The notes below the pieces were generated by a model, which was given only the letters and a program-made list of their open reading frames with translations, was not told the DNA's origin and ran no database searches. The position numbers and the translations under genes are program-made. Below are positions 11,310 through 22,799 of a stretch of DNA of 64,000 bases, piece after piece. Each line of letters begins with the position of its first letter. The first letter of the stretch is position 1. This DNA is from Aselliscus stoliczkanus (lineage: Eukaryota; Chordata; Mammalia; Chiroptera; Hipposideridae). The DNA is taken from assembly GCA_033961575.1 (NCBI GenBank), contig CM066731.1, positions 58,681,501 to 58,745,500 of the forward strand. Reading direction: 5' to 3'.

Positions 11310-14290
11310 TTTTGGAAGTTTTAAAGTCCATTTCTTTTGTGGTTATCTCAGAAATAGCAGGGTGCATGTTTAACTTAAAATCTGAAGTTGAGCAGTATCT
11401 TTACCTTGCTCCTGACTAATGAAGGGACTTTAGACTGTTTTGCCTCTGGCCACCAATTTTCCCAGCTTATGTGCTGTTGTTCTTTATTTCAATTCTACCC
11501 TTCTTTTTTTTTTTTTGTTCAGACCCACAATAAAACAGACAGGAGGCATATACCTCAATTCTTTATACCACTTATAAGGTGTTCTTTTACATACCTCTGC
11601 CCAGACATCCTTGAAAGCAATCTTCCAATAGTGTTCTTTTCAAATCTCTGAGCCATACCATTATCCACTGTCCATAAATTAGTGGATCTACTGCTTCCAG
11701 CAATAAATCACAGAAGCTGACAAGTAAATATTCTGAAAGCTCAGGAGCCTTTCTACATGTCTTTCTAGCATACTTATGAGCCTATAATGCTGTCACAGTA
11801 CACTTAGATTTCAGGTGGGACTAGGTCTAAACCAGTCCCATGCTTTCGTTGTTGTTCTTTTTTGCTTCTTTCATCTTAGTTGTGGGCCATAATGAACTCC
11901 ATCCACATGAGGACAGCCTTGTGGACTGAGGGAAAGGTGCCAGTGCAGCAGGAGTGTGTATTGAAGGGGCTTCAGCTGCCTGCACATGTAACTGACTTGT
12001 TATGATTGCTGAGACACTTTTCCAATCTCATGGCTTGGTGAGTCAGAGAATACCCACTTCATGATGGGCATCTCAGGCCTCAGAGCCATCATGTCCCATA
12101 GTCAGGTGTTCTCACAGGGTCCAGTCACACACCAGGAGGTGCATCTCTAAAGGAAACAGGCTAGCTGGAGAAGCAAACCCCTGGGGGTCTGTGCTGTGAA
12201 TCTCCAGTGCAGGCTTGCCAGCCACTCAAAGCAGCATCTCAATTGGCACAGGCACTTCAAGCATCGTTGGCTGATGGGGACCTAAGGTCCTAGCGCTAGA
12301 GCAGCGTACACCTGGACCTGCTGCTGAGTTTGGTCTTGCCCTGGGCCTCAGTCAAGAAGCAACCTAATGCATTGCTCCATGTCTTGTGGTATAGGAAGCC
12401 TTCAAAATCCAAAGAGGGTGTGCCCTTTGTAGCATTAGGTGGTGTGGGTGCAGCTACTTTGGTGAGGACAACCTGCAGGGTTAATGGGTCCTCAGAAACT
12501 TCACCAACTTGGTGCACCCCTATCTTTGCAAAAGGCCAGACTCTCCATTGTGGTAACTCAAGTTAGGCTTTAGCTTACCAGGTCTCATTTCCTTTTTTGT
12601 GTGTGTTATATAGATGAAGTTATATTTCCATAGGCTATCCATCTACTTTACATTGAGGGACACCATGATCGATGATCAGGAAATAAGAAGGATTACTGTG
12701 GGTCAAAATATCTTGCTTATCATTTGGTCCCTGTTGCCCATTATCACAAATATGTCCATCTGACCTATGGCAGATAAGCACTGCCATCTACCTGGCCCCT
12801 GCTCCTCTGGAAGCATCATCCTAGTTGAAACAGGAGACTATATCATTGCCAACAACTCTATCACTGTCACCCTGACCTTCAGAAGACAGCCACCACAGAA
12901 CTGTCCAAGGATATGCTCTTGGACTACTCACTGCTGCATTTTTTAATGCTTTAGTGAAGAAACTGTCTCCTGAGTCTGTCTAGAGTTGGGGGTGGGTGAA
13001 TGTGCAGTTTGCATAAATTCACTCCCTATTCTTATCTTTCTAACCCTGTTGGATTCTTTCCTTTGTATCAGGGTATACTGTGACATCTCAGCCTCATTGA
13101 ATGCAGGACTATTGAGGCCTGGTGTCAGTCAGCCAATCCAGGGAACTGTTAGAACCTGAGAGCTGACACTTCCCATAAGGAATCTTTGGCTTTGCCCATA
13201 TCCATTCATCCAAGCTGATCTAGGGCTATATTCCATTTGGTTTAGTCTACCGTCCATAGAATTCATTTCTACGCATTGTCCTGCCAAAATAAATTAGGGA
13301 AATCTTTTCAAGTATAGGCTCTCTCCTATAGGGTCATACGTTTTTTATCTGCTTCCCAGGAACAAGCTGATATTTTACTCTAATTATTAGCCTAAAGGAA
13401 CAAAAGGGCAGTTGGTGTGAGTCTTAAGGAGAAACAGCGTCCCATTGCAAGGCAACTGCCCAGGTGAATTTACTCAGGACCCCAACAAAGTAAGACAATC
13501 GCCTCAGTCACAAAAGGGCTAGGTGATTCTGCTGGTGTCCTATGTTCATTCAGATGTCATCATGCTAACCTTATGGTCCTACAGCTTGGGTGCTTCTCAA
13601 GTTATAGAATGGCAATGTAATTTGAATCCACAAATTCACCAAGTTGAATTTGGGTTGGACTTTCCATGAAATCATGTCTATAGCTCTAAGAAATAAGAAA
13701 TTGTTTTATGGCTGCTGCTGAGGCTTTGTGGTTCTCTGCCTATGACTCAAGCTAAGTTTAAGGCTCTGAGCTTGCCATTATATCTGTAAGCTATTGGTTT
13801 AGGCAGAAGCCTTCTTATGATCAGCATTATTTATTGCCCTGATGCCCCCCGTTACTACAATACTGGTCAAGTGTAGTAGCCACTTGGTTCCCCAAGGCAC
13901 TGGCTTCTGTAAGCAATTCATTACAGTAAAATATAGGTAATGATATTTTAAATTATGTGTCTGCACGTCATATATTGTATCATAATTTTCACTGGTAAGG
14001 AGTTTAACATTGGGGTTGAAGGCCAACCATGTGACCAAACTAATGAAGTTCCATCTGAGGGGATTGATGCTAAGTCATTTATCAACCAGGAGCCAGTTAG
14101 AAAACAAAACCACATTTAGTATTTCAACAGAGATAATTTATTGGTAGAGTAGGAGTTGGAAGATTGAAAAAACTGGGGTAACACAAATTTAATAACTTCA
14201 GTAAGCAGCTACCCCTATAGTCTTAGGAATAAAGACAAGAAACTGGAATAATCAGAATTTAGACTCTCAGTAGAGGGGACCCTCCTGTCA
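11310..14290. other. Unclassified, possibly an old decayed element
   Basis: This ~3-kb block is less AT-rich than its surroundings and lacks exon signatures. Complementary ORFs at 12296-12566 (73 aa minus, 78 aa plus) occur without start context or splice signals. Read in reverse it gives the impression of a worn internal part of an ancient retroelement, but I can assign no domain and no LTR pair. It may be several old repeats side by side. Confidence 0.3.
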
Positions 14291-14823
14291 GAAAGAAGCT
14301 TAGACTGATGATGCTGGTATCCCTGAGGAGTTGTGATAAGACTGGTCCCCATGTGTCAACAGAAGATAGAGACAGGAATCCAATGAGCCAAGGGTTTATA
14401 GTGACAGAAAGAGCAAACAGTCAGGATGGAGAAAGCCCGTTTTCTCTTCTTCCTGTTTTCCAGTTTTCCCCAGTTCCCTTTACTAGTGTAACCTTAGCAG
14501 GGAGACAGCTGATAAAGAAAGTGACATTTTCAGAGTCCCAGCTCCCGTATTATGAAGCAGAGTATAGAAGTATGAATTTTAAAAGAAATAATAATTTCCT
14601 AATTGGCACAAAGGCATTTCCTCTTGGCCTGGGTTGTGGTAGTACCATGGAAGGAGAAAAAGAGAGGAGATAAAACAACTCAGCTCTCTCTACTTATAGG
14701 CATTCTCTTCAAAGCATTTCTGCTCTAGCTTTTATCATACATTGGCTATTGCAGTAATGGTGACTGAACCAGCTTGATCCCTCCCAACAAGTCCCATGCA
14801 GATGTGTGTAGACCTTCATATTT

Positions 14824-15290
14824 GTATTAGTTAAGAGTTCTTCAGAGAAACAGAACCAATAGGAGATGTGCGCATGTGTGCACACAAAAGGAGACTTATT
14901 ATAAGAATCAACTCACATGATGATGGAGGCCAAGTAGTCCCACGATCTGCTTTCTGGAAGCTGGAGACCCAGGAAAGTCAGTGGTGCCATTCATTCTGAG
15001 TCCAAAGGCTTGAGAATCAGGGATGTCCCAATGTCCAAAGTGGGGCCACTGTGGATGTGCCAGCTACAACAGAGAGAGCAAATTTGCCCTTACTCTGCTT
15101 TTGTGTTCCTTTTCGGCCCTTAACAGGTTGGATGGCACTATCCACATTGTAGAGGACAGTCTTCTTTACTCAGTCTATTGATTCAAGTGCTAATCTCTTT
15201 TGGAGACACCCTCACAAAAAATATTTTATCAGCTATCCAGGCATCCCTTAGCCCAGTCCAGTTGATGCATAAAATTAAGTATCATGATCT
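14824..15290 (+). repeat. Old interspersed repeat, copy A
   Basis: Starts 'GTATTAGTTAAGAGTTCTTC' then 'AGAGAAACAGAACCAATAGG'; includes 'GTCCCACGATCTGCTTTCTG' and 'GGAGACACCCTCACAAAAA', and ends near 'GTTGATGCATAAAATTAAG'. A second copy with the same start and end lies at 33576. A widespread mammalian repeat whose family name I cannot give with certainty. Confidence 0.6.
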
Positions 15291-15294
15291 TCAA

Positions 15295-16060
15295 TGTGGT
15301 TTACTTCTCATTCATGTTCTCAACTTTAATGCTTTAGTGCCAAATTCTGAGGTGACGGAAACTGTCTCCTTCCACACCCTATTAAATGATTCATTTAATA
15401 AAGGAACCTATTTTCTTAGTCACAGTATATGTTATTTATAGCAGCATGTGACCCCAGAATTAAAATATGCTTTCTCGACACCCATTTTTGAAATAAATAC
15501 ATGTCTTGGAGTTAATTATCCAATTAGTAATCTTGGTATATCACATAGTTAAATAGAGCCACAGACATTATCATTATTAGAAAAAGACAAAATGATATGT
15601 TACAATTCTTTCTATGTTACATGATGGTTATACTTTAGCATTTTTGATGTGAAGCTTATAGTAGAAACATAGTTGCATCTCTTCTGGTGTGTTTTAAGTT
15701 AATTGAGAGTAAACACAGGATGCAAGTGCGTAATCCGTGATACTCAGATTCTTGTCTCATGAAATCTAATTTAACATAAAAATTGTTTCCCATTTCTGAC
15801 TCTGGCATAGCAGGTGTAAATCTATTTTATTATTCATATTAGATAGGATTTGTTGTAGTTCACAACTGACCAGATGTGGCTATTATTCAAGGGTCCAGCT
15901 AACCACCAAACACGTTGAAAATATTTGAACTCCCTTGTAATTACATGAGCTTTGAGATTTAGAGAGTAAAACTGCATAGCTCCTAAAACATTAACATATT
16001 TTTCCCAGTGGTACAAACAGTTCGTATGTGAAACATACTAATCAACTAAAGGTAGTTATC
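15295..16060. other. Non-coding stretch, no gene seen
   Basis: AT-rich, no recognised repeat or coding block. Confidence 0.5.
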
Positions 16061-16064
16061 GTCA

Positions 16065-16165
16065 TCATTCTCTTTTTAAAAAATAAATGATCTAGACTTA
16101 AAGGGTTTAAATAATTTGCCCAAGGTCACATCTAAGTGCTAAAATTAGGATTCTGCCTTAGAAAA
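16065..16165 (-). repeat. MIR fragment, antisense
   Basis: Contains 'AATTTGCCCAAGGTCACATC' and 'AAATTAGGATTCTGCC', the reverse of the MIR 5' half. Confidence 0.55.
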
Positions 16166-16234
16166 ATGCTTGAACTTTGCAATTAAAAATTGTTCAAATA
16201 CCATTTTTTTTCTCCTTTTCTTATTCATGTGACA

Positions 16235-16395
16235 TTAGGAAATTACTTAATGATCTTAACTTCTATTAAATTTTCCATAAAGTAAGGTAAATAGTTACTA
16301 TCCTAATGGGTTGGTGTGAAGATTAAATAAGGATATATGTTTTTATCTAGCGACTAATGCAAAACAGGATATCAATGAGTAGTAGTTTTCTCTTC
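16235..16395 (+). repeat. MIR-like fragment, sense
   Basis: Order 'AGGAAATTACTTAATGATCT', 'TTTTCCATAAAGTAAGGTAA', 'GTGTGAAGATTAAATAAGGA' fits the core and 3' half of MIR. Degraded. Confidence 0.55.
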
Positions 16396-16449
16396 TCTTT
16401 TTGCCATAGGAAAAGATGCTATAGAATCAACATCAATAAAGTTCTTTGA

Positions 16450-16593
16450 GGGCCGGCTGAGTGGCTCAGTTGGTTAAGAGCTTGCTCAAGAGTGCGAGCT
16501 GAGCTCTGAGCAACAGCAGTTCGATGCCCAGCCCGAGCTGAGCTGCCACTGAGCTCCCAACAGGTGGCAGGATGGCTCAGCTAAAAACAAAAA
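16450..16593 (+). mobile_element. tRNA-derived SINE, second head subtype
   Basis: Starts GGGCCGGCTGAGTGGCTCAG; A-box-like region is followed by GAGCTCTGAGCAACAGCAG and B-box-like GTTCGATGCCC. Its 3' half (GAGCTGAGCTGCCACTGAGC, then GGCTCAGCTAAAAACAAAAA) differs from the common subtype. Target-site duplication TTCTTTGA at 16442-16449 and 16594-16601. The copy at 25262 is the same subtype. Confidence 0.85.
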
Positions 16594-16601
16594 TTCTTTG
16601 A

Positions 16602-17388
16602 CATATTTTTCTAACTGTTTAGCAGAAATGGTTCTGTGATGACTCATTCCATCCTCTTAATCGGACTTAATTTTATGACCTATTGGAGAGGAATTGTATT
16701 TATGTGCAATAAGGTGACACAGGAAATCAAATTTTTCACATGGGCTCTGCCTACATCATGTTTTAACTCAGTAATTTCCAAATGTTTTAATTGTGCAACC
16801 CTATTCACAAAAAATGTTGCTTTAGCCTCTATAATATTTTTGTGCATATCTATATTGTAGGCATATATAAATGTGTTGATATATTTTATACATAATAAAA
16901 CACATGTAAACAAGAACATTTTCAAAAGACGAAATGAAAATGAAGTAGAAATTCTAATATTTTCTTCCCATTCCCTAACAGATGGTCATATATACCCCAT
17001 TAGGAAACCACATCGCCAAATATTAAGTCGACAAGCATCGCTTGTTGTGGTAGAAATTCAATGTATAGGATATTCATATGTTTCTTTCTGCTTCTATTGG
17101 CATATTGTGCCTTCCGTGATTTAGTCAAACCCCCAAAAAGGAACAGGATGATTCAAGACAAGGCAATCTTTCAACCCTGAAAAATGATTCATGAAGCATC
17201 TGTTAGAGAGTAGGTCCCTGAAAGTATTATTTTGTTTAGAAAAATAAAGCACAAAGTATTTAAAATACATGTTTTGATCTATTGTAATCTAGGACATAGC
17301 ATGTATTTAGTGGGTACTTATATACCCAGCATTGGGCTAAGTGTTAATTGTCACCAAAGGTATGATTATACTTGAAGACACTTATTTT
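16602..17388. other. Non-coding stretch, no gene seen
   Basis: Short overlapping ORFs on both strands between 16636 and 17124; none carries a recognisable motif. No repeat identified. Confidence 0.5.
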
Positions 17389-17389
17389 A

Positions 17390-17605
17390 ATTAATTAATT
17401 AATTAATTATAATTAAAATTTATTGGGATGGCAATGATTGGTAAAATTACATAGGTTTCAGGGGTACAATTCTGTAGTACATCATCTATATATCACATTG
17501 TGTGTTTACCATCCAGAGTCAGTTCTCCTTCCATCACCATGTATTTGACCCTGTTTACCCTTATCTACCATCCCCATTCCCCCTTACCCTTGGTGACCAC
17601 CAAAA
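17390..17605 (-). mobile_element. Young LINE-1 3' end, antisense
   Basis: Starts with a (TTAA)n tract, the reverse of an L1 tail, followed by 'TTTATTGGGATGGCAATGAT', 'CATAGGTTTCAGGGGTACAA', 'TACATCATCTATATATCACA' and 'CCAGAGTCAGTTCTCCTTCC'. 5'-truncated. Same family as the copies at 34131 and 51719. Confidence 0.85.
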
Positions 17606-18194
17606 TAAGATATAGATGATGCATTGGCTAGATTGCAAGTGTTAAGAGAATGGGCTACAGAGTCAGGCACATCTACATTTAATCAAGTTTTTTAACTTAC
17701 TTATTCCCATAGTCACCCTCTGTCAGTCCAACCACTTTGAACTTTTTGGAGTGACTCCAATTAACCATTGACTCTGTTGGTGCTGAGGACACACAATACT
17801 GTATGAGGCAATGTCAAGGCCCCTGCCCATTTTCAGTTCTGTTCACATTTGCATCCTCAGGGCTCAGAGCAATGCATGGATTTGTTGTGGGAAGGAAGGA
17901 AAGATCATGTTCATTCGAAAATGCAGACATGAAATAAAACAAAATTAGATAATTATTTAATTTTGATTGTATCAAGAAGACAGAGGAAAAGCAGTGCTTC
18001 TGTGAGAACTTCTCAGGAAGGTGCTTCTTGAAGCTTTGGTAGGCTCTGGAAGGCTTCATTCAGGTAGTGACAGTGAGTCAGATCATGAATTTAATAAGTT
18101 TAATAGGTTTAATTTGAAAGACAGAGTACAAACAGGATTTGGGCAGAGGAATAACATAACAGGTGGAAAAATGCCCTGATGTAGTGAGATGCTT
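17606..18194. other. Non-coding stretch with faint MIR/L2 traces
   Basis: Around 17635-17690 'AGAATGGGCTACAGAGTCAG' recalls a MIR head, and 17815-17910 an L2 tail. Both too short to annotate separately. Confidence 0.4.
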
Positions 18195-18252
18195 GGCCTA
18201 ACTGAAACTGTGATAAGCCTCCCGGCCTAACTGAAACTGTGATAAGCCTCCT
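18195..18252. repeat. 29-bp tandem duplication (2 units)
   Basis: Two adjacent units starting GGCCTAACTGAAACTGTGAT; they are identical apart from the last base (C then T). Near-identity suggests a recent duplication. Flanking sequence is otherwise unremarkable. Confidence 0.95.
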
Positions 18253-18910
18253 GTGCCTCAGGAGTAGAGAATTAGGGGAGAATGATGTAAGATGTGGCTG
18301 CAAAATGTCAAGGGCCAGGCTGTAGGGTCACTGCACCACTTCCTTTGGGTTTCCCCGCCTTTTATGTACTGTGTCTGTCTCCTTTTCCCTCAATCATTTT
18401 ACTTTTTCCCTACATGCCTGTATATTCAGCTATATTTTCATGTAACAGAAACAAAACAAAAAACAAAATACCTTTAAAAGATGTACAAAATATTGTACGT
18501 ACCCTGTTTTCCATGTTTATGCATGAATGGTCATTACCCTTCAGCATCAGTTCCTTGCCTGCTTAACTCCCACATGCCTTGGTTTGTTGGGCAGGGTTAG
18601 GTTGGCTTCTCCAAAAGTACAGGGAGCCATTTTAGGTGAACCCCACAACATGGAGAGCAGAGCAGAGAAGCAGAAATGGCTAACTCCTTGCCAGGCCCTT
18701 GGTGATGATAATGAGCCCTTCAGTCAACCAACGTGAAGTCTGTCCTGCTGAGGACATTCTAGCTAAATTAGACAGCCAATCACCTTTATTATTTAAGCCA
18801 CTTAGAACTGGATTTTCTCTTACTTGCAGCCCCAAACATCTTAAACAATGTGCATATATGATAGGTAAATTGGGGATAAATAATAGAAAAGTTGGAATGC
18901 TGGTGTTGTG
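18253..18910. other. Non-coding stretch, unclassified
   Basis: Five short overlapping plus-strand ORFs (60-90 aa) of unrelated composition, no shared motif. Possibly part of an old LTR element, not demonstrable by eye. Confidence 0.4.
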
Positions 18911-18920
18911 AGGAACATTT

Positions 18921-19104
18921 CTGTATTTATTCTTGAACTTTATTAGGAAACAGTGTGTTTTTTGCAGGACCCATCAGCTCCAAGTCAAGTCGTTGTTTTC
19001 AATCTAGTTGTGGAGGGCGCAGCTCACTGGCCCTTATGGGGATCGAACGGCAACCTTGGTGTCAAGAGCTGGTGCTCTCACCACCTGAGCTAACCGGCCA
19101 CCCC
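18921..19104 (-). mobile_element. 184-bp SINE with shared 3' body, antisense
   Basis: In reverse it begins GGGGTGGCCGGTTAGCTCAG with B-box-like GTTCGATCCCC. It continues into GCCCTCCACAACTAGATTGA and a region rich in ACAACGACTTGACTTGG, then ends CCTAATAAAGTTC. The CCTCCACAACTAGA module is also present in the long SINEs at 45438 and 55783. Target-site duplication AGGAACATTT at 18911-18920 and 19105-19114. Confidence 0.85.
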
Positions 19105-19279
19105 AGGAACATTTATGTTTAAAGTCTGAAGTCTAGATCAGTATATAAAGGCTGACATTAAGAACATCCAGCTAAAAATAGACCTAACACTATAAATTTC
19201 AAAAAGTGAAGGAATATCTTTGAAATGAAAAGAGAAAATGAGACATCAAATGTCTATATGAATTCCCTGTATATTATTT

Positions 19280-19422
19280 TATTTTTATTATTTTTTTATT
19301 AGTTTCAGGTATACAGAGCAACCTAATAGACATTTATACCCCTCACAGAGTGATAAGCCCCCCCTCCCAAGCTATTATACTACCCCTCTGACATCTTATA
19401 TACCTGTTACAATACCATATAT
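19280..19422 (-). mobile_element. LINE-1 3' end fragment, antisense
   Basis: Contains 'TTTTATTAGTTTCAGGTATA', 'CCCCTCACAGAGTGATAAG' and 'CTACCCCTCTGACATCTTAT', the same L1 tail seen at 47723 and 61537. Confidence 0.75.
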
Positions 19423-19424
19423 TA

Positions 19425-20160
19425 TTAAATGTCTTTTAAAAGCTATTCCTTATGGTTTTCAAAGACAGAAGGCTTGCTGTATGCACAAAATCACACTTAC
19501 ATTATTAAATTAATAAAACATATATTTATATAAATCCATTAATTAAAATCAAATATTGCACTAATTTGTAAACAATAGCCTGTAACTAATCATTTTTGAA
19601 GAGTAACAAGATGATGAGTGCTTTAGCCATTCATGAATATTTGAGAATCAAGCATTATTTTATTATAAAGCCCAGGCCAGTCCATTCCTGGTGGAAACAA
19701 TCAGACTGTTTTCTGAATGAATCTTCAGGAAAGAACCGTTTGCTTCCCCACAAAGGAAGAATGTCTAATATACTTTTCATATTCCTACAGGTAGATTAGC
19801 TAAGAATGAAATTTATCTCCCTTAGCCAACTATATCTACTCGCTCTCCTCCATGGCAGTACTGACTTAGATACAATTTACTGGAATTTCATTTAACCAGT
19901 GTTGCTACACTTGCTTTTATTTTTGACTTTGGTCCCACTCCTGCTGCAACTTCACCTGTTGTCTTTCCTTCCATTGCTTCCATGGCTTTGATCTTCCCTT
20001 CGTTTCTCTTTGCAACATTATCTGATTCCTTCCACAAGTTACTGATTCCTGTTCAGAGAAACACATATGAAAAAAAAAAAAAAACCTTCTAGAAAATAAG
20101 AAAAATCACGCTACTGTCTTGGATACAGATGTGCCTCCTGGTCCTCATGTAGATGAATAT
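19425..20160. other. AT-rich non-coding stretch
   Basis: No exon-like or RNA-gene signal. An A run lies near 20070-20084. Confidence 0.5.
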
Positions 20161-20165
20161 ATATA

Positions 20166-20395
20166 TAGTGCCAAAAAATGTATGCACATTTTAAGAAAGG
20201 AAAACTGTATTAAAATTGTATTAATATATACCGATAACAAAAGATGAATGCAAGTCACATTTGACTTCTGCAATTACAAGAGGTGCTCAAAGTGGTTACC
20301 ATCAGCATCCAGACACTTCTGATTACTGTGAACTACTGTTTGAGCAACGTTGACCAAAGTGTCCACTTGTATCCATTTTTTTGGTACCCCTGGTA
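20166..20395 (-). mobile_element. Mariner-type element with transposase remnant
   Basis: About 230 bp bounded by inverted ends: GTGCCAAAAAATGTATGCAC on the left, and on the right the reverse of CCAGGGGTACCAAAAAAATG, next to TA-rich flanks. On the minus strand the interior reads VAQTVVHSNQKCLDADGNHF then EHLL and stop, which resembles the extreme C-terminus of a Tc1/mariner transposase. The rest of the gene is deleted. Related to the shorter MITE at 21963. Confidence 0.75.
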
Positions 20396-20399
20396 TATA

Positions 20400-21825
20400 T
20401 ATATATTCTCCACCCTTTGTCTTGTTGCATGTTAATCCAAAGCTCTGCTTATGGTTACAGAAAATATCTTCAGAGTCATTGGGATTTATAATATGGTCCA
20501 ATATGCCTTTAAAATCACTTGATAAATTTAAAAAAAAGAAAGAAAAAAAAGGTAGTTGTGTTTTGCCCTGACAGGAACAAGATGTACTTGAAAGAGAAAT
20601 TGAGTTCAGCCCAGAAAAAAAAAGTTGTAGAGAATGAAAAGCTTGAAGAGAAATTTAACATTTAATTATGTTTAATTGTCATTGTGGACAACTCTGTTTA
20701 CAGTATTGTCATTTCTCAAAAAATATTTTCAAAAGTGACATTTTCTTGAGGATCATTTCCTGCTTTCAACATAGTGCATTGTTATCATTATTTGGTTCCA
20801 TGTCTGTCAAACCAGCAAAACCATTACCAGGTTTTATAGGCTGGGTGAATGCAGGGCCCTGGGTGTCTGGGTTCTCCCTGGGGCTTATTGAATGCACCAA
20901 TAGTTCATTGACATGAAACCCACTCTGTGTCACACTAACTGAACTCAATCATACCGCTTGGTAAATACATACACTTAAGACATTGATGAGTTCAGCAAAT
21001 AGTTTATGTATACAGACAATTTGGAAAGAAACTCAGGATTGAAACCCAGGCTTGAAAGAGTGTGTGTGTGTGTGTATGTATATGTAAATATATATAATAT
21101 TCAATTCAATTCAAGGCAATCAAGATTTATAACACATGCACTGACTTCAGAAAGAAAATGCTTTGGGGAAAATATTAACTCCTGATGTGTTGAATTGTGC
21201 CTTGAGGCTGAATACCAATTGGGAATCCTCATTAATAAGCTAGATAATAAAATGCAAGCAAAAAGATGAAAGCTAGTACGTTAAGTTGTTCTAGGGAAAA
21301 GAAGGCTTTGCGGTGAGAGAATTACAATTAATCATTCTAGAAGAAATTATCATGCAGAAAATGTGAACGATTATAGTTATTTAACACAAGAATGTATTAA
21401 TGAAAGAGTGCTTCAATATTTTTTTTCTGAATATTTTAAGAATGTAACAAGAAGTTTCATGATATTGGCTAGGTGAATTGTTACATCTGAAGGAGGAAGA
21501 TTAGGCCATAATTCTCTCATAAGAAGAGAAAACAATAAACTTCATCAATCTATTCAAACACTGCTCTAAATTTAAATCTTCCAAAGAGCCCTTATAGGTT
21601 AACTAACCAGGTTCCAAAAAATACACTAAATCCTTGTATTTCATAAACAGTCAGTATTGTCTTTTCACATTTGCAAATGTTGCTTTTGAATATTTTGCCA
21701 TCACCTTGCAACATCTCCGCCATTTAATTCTATGTTTAAAACACCAATGCATTTAAAATAAGCACACTAAGTGGGTTACAAATCATGTGTCTTGAACATG
21801 GTATATGATGTGTGTTCCATTTTTA
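20400..21825. other. Non-coding stretch with TG/TA microsatellite
   Basis: Nothing coding. A (TG)n-(TA)n compound tract lies at about 21061-21098. Confidence 0.55.
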
Positions 21826-21829
21826 CCTT

Positions 21830-22425
21830 TTAAAATTATCAAAATAACCATTGATTAAAAATAGAAAGTAAAAATAATCTCAATAAATATAAAAGTCTTC
21901 CGTAACCCCACCATCAGAAATAAAATTTTAATACATATTGTCAAGTATTTTGGTGCACATATACTGGGAGTGACAAAAAAATGTATACACATGACTTGTA
22001 TTCATCTTTTGGTGTATAATGAGTATTACAATTTTAACATAATTTTTTTTCTTTCTTAAGATGTGTATACATTTTTTTTGGCACTCTCTGTGTTTATTAT
22101 TTAACAAATTCGAATTATAGTATATAAACTGGCAACTGGAAAACTTCAATTAGAAACATATTACACATAAAAAATTCCACTGATAAATTGAATGGCATTT
22201 CATATAAATACATCATAACATATTTAACCAGTTTCATATATTTTTAGGTATTTAATTTTCCATATTTGCAATTTTAACCATTGCTGTGATGGATACATAT
22301 ATAGATCTCATTATTTCTTAGGGTAAATTCTTGTTAATAGATTTGCTGTATAAAAGATGTGCTCAATTTAAGGCATATTACTGATATTGCCAAATGGCTT
22401 TCCAGATTTGCACAGGTTATGATCT
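21830..22425 (-). repeat. Old LINE-like 3' sequence, antisense, split by MITE
   Basis: 'AATTTTCCATATTTGCAATT', 'GATATTGCCAAATGGCTTTC' and similar phrases fit an ancient L1-like 3' region. The MITE at 21963 interrupts it. Comparable pieces lie at 39240-39540 and 58540-59150. Confidence 0.45.
21963..22090 (-). mobile_element. Mariner-type MITE
   Basis: About 128 bp with inverted ends GGGAGTGACAAAAAAATGTA and the reverse of GAGTGCCAAAAAAAATGTAT. In reverse its interior (CTTAAGAAAG, TTAAAATTGTAAT, AAAAGATGAATACAAGTCA) is collinear with one end of the longer element at 20166, so it is an internally deleted derivative of that family. Confidence 0.85.
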
Positions 22426-22429
22426 CTGC

Positions 22430-22560
22430 AGTTTTGTACCCTTTTCTCCGTAATTTTGCCTCTATTTCCTCATCTAGATAACAGGAATAATGATGATCAC
22501 ACAATTCTGTCCTACTTTCTAGGCTTGCTGGGAAAATAGATTTCAATGACATGTGAAAAT
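22430..22560 (+). repeat. MIR-like fragment
   Basis: 'TTTGCCTCTATTTCCTCATC', 'TAGATAACAGGAATAATGAT' and '...GGCTTGCTGGGAAAATAGAT' match the worn MIR core order. Confidence 0.5.
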
Positions 22561-22684
22561 GGTTTGTATAAAAAATTAAGAACTTGAAGTTCCAAGGTCC
22601 TGGTGGAGTTTTCTCTCATAATTTACACTTTCCTGTCATCTTACTGTGTCTTTGTTCAGCCTCTTTTGTGGTTGTTGGTTCTCG

Positions 22685-22688
<4 letters not shown>

Positions 22689-22739
<51 letters not shown>
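22689..22739. repeat. (CT)n microsatellite
   Basis: About 25 uninterrupted CT units. The SLSLSL-type ORFs over it (22584-22788) are artefacts of the repeat. Confidence 0.98.
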
Positions 22740-22744
<5 letters not shown>

Positions 22745-22799
22745 CCCCTCCCCCACAGCCCACCCATCTCTCAGTTCTTAGGTACTAAACACTAAGTCA

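Noticed and set aside
14308..14673. 121-aa plus-strand ORF
   Set aside because: Unrelated composition, no homology I recognise, no flanking splice sites; consistent with chance.
22584..22788. Ser-Leu repeat ORFs
   Set aside because: Direct translation of the (CT)n microsatellite.
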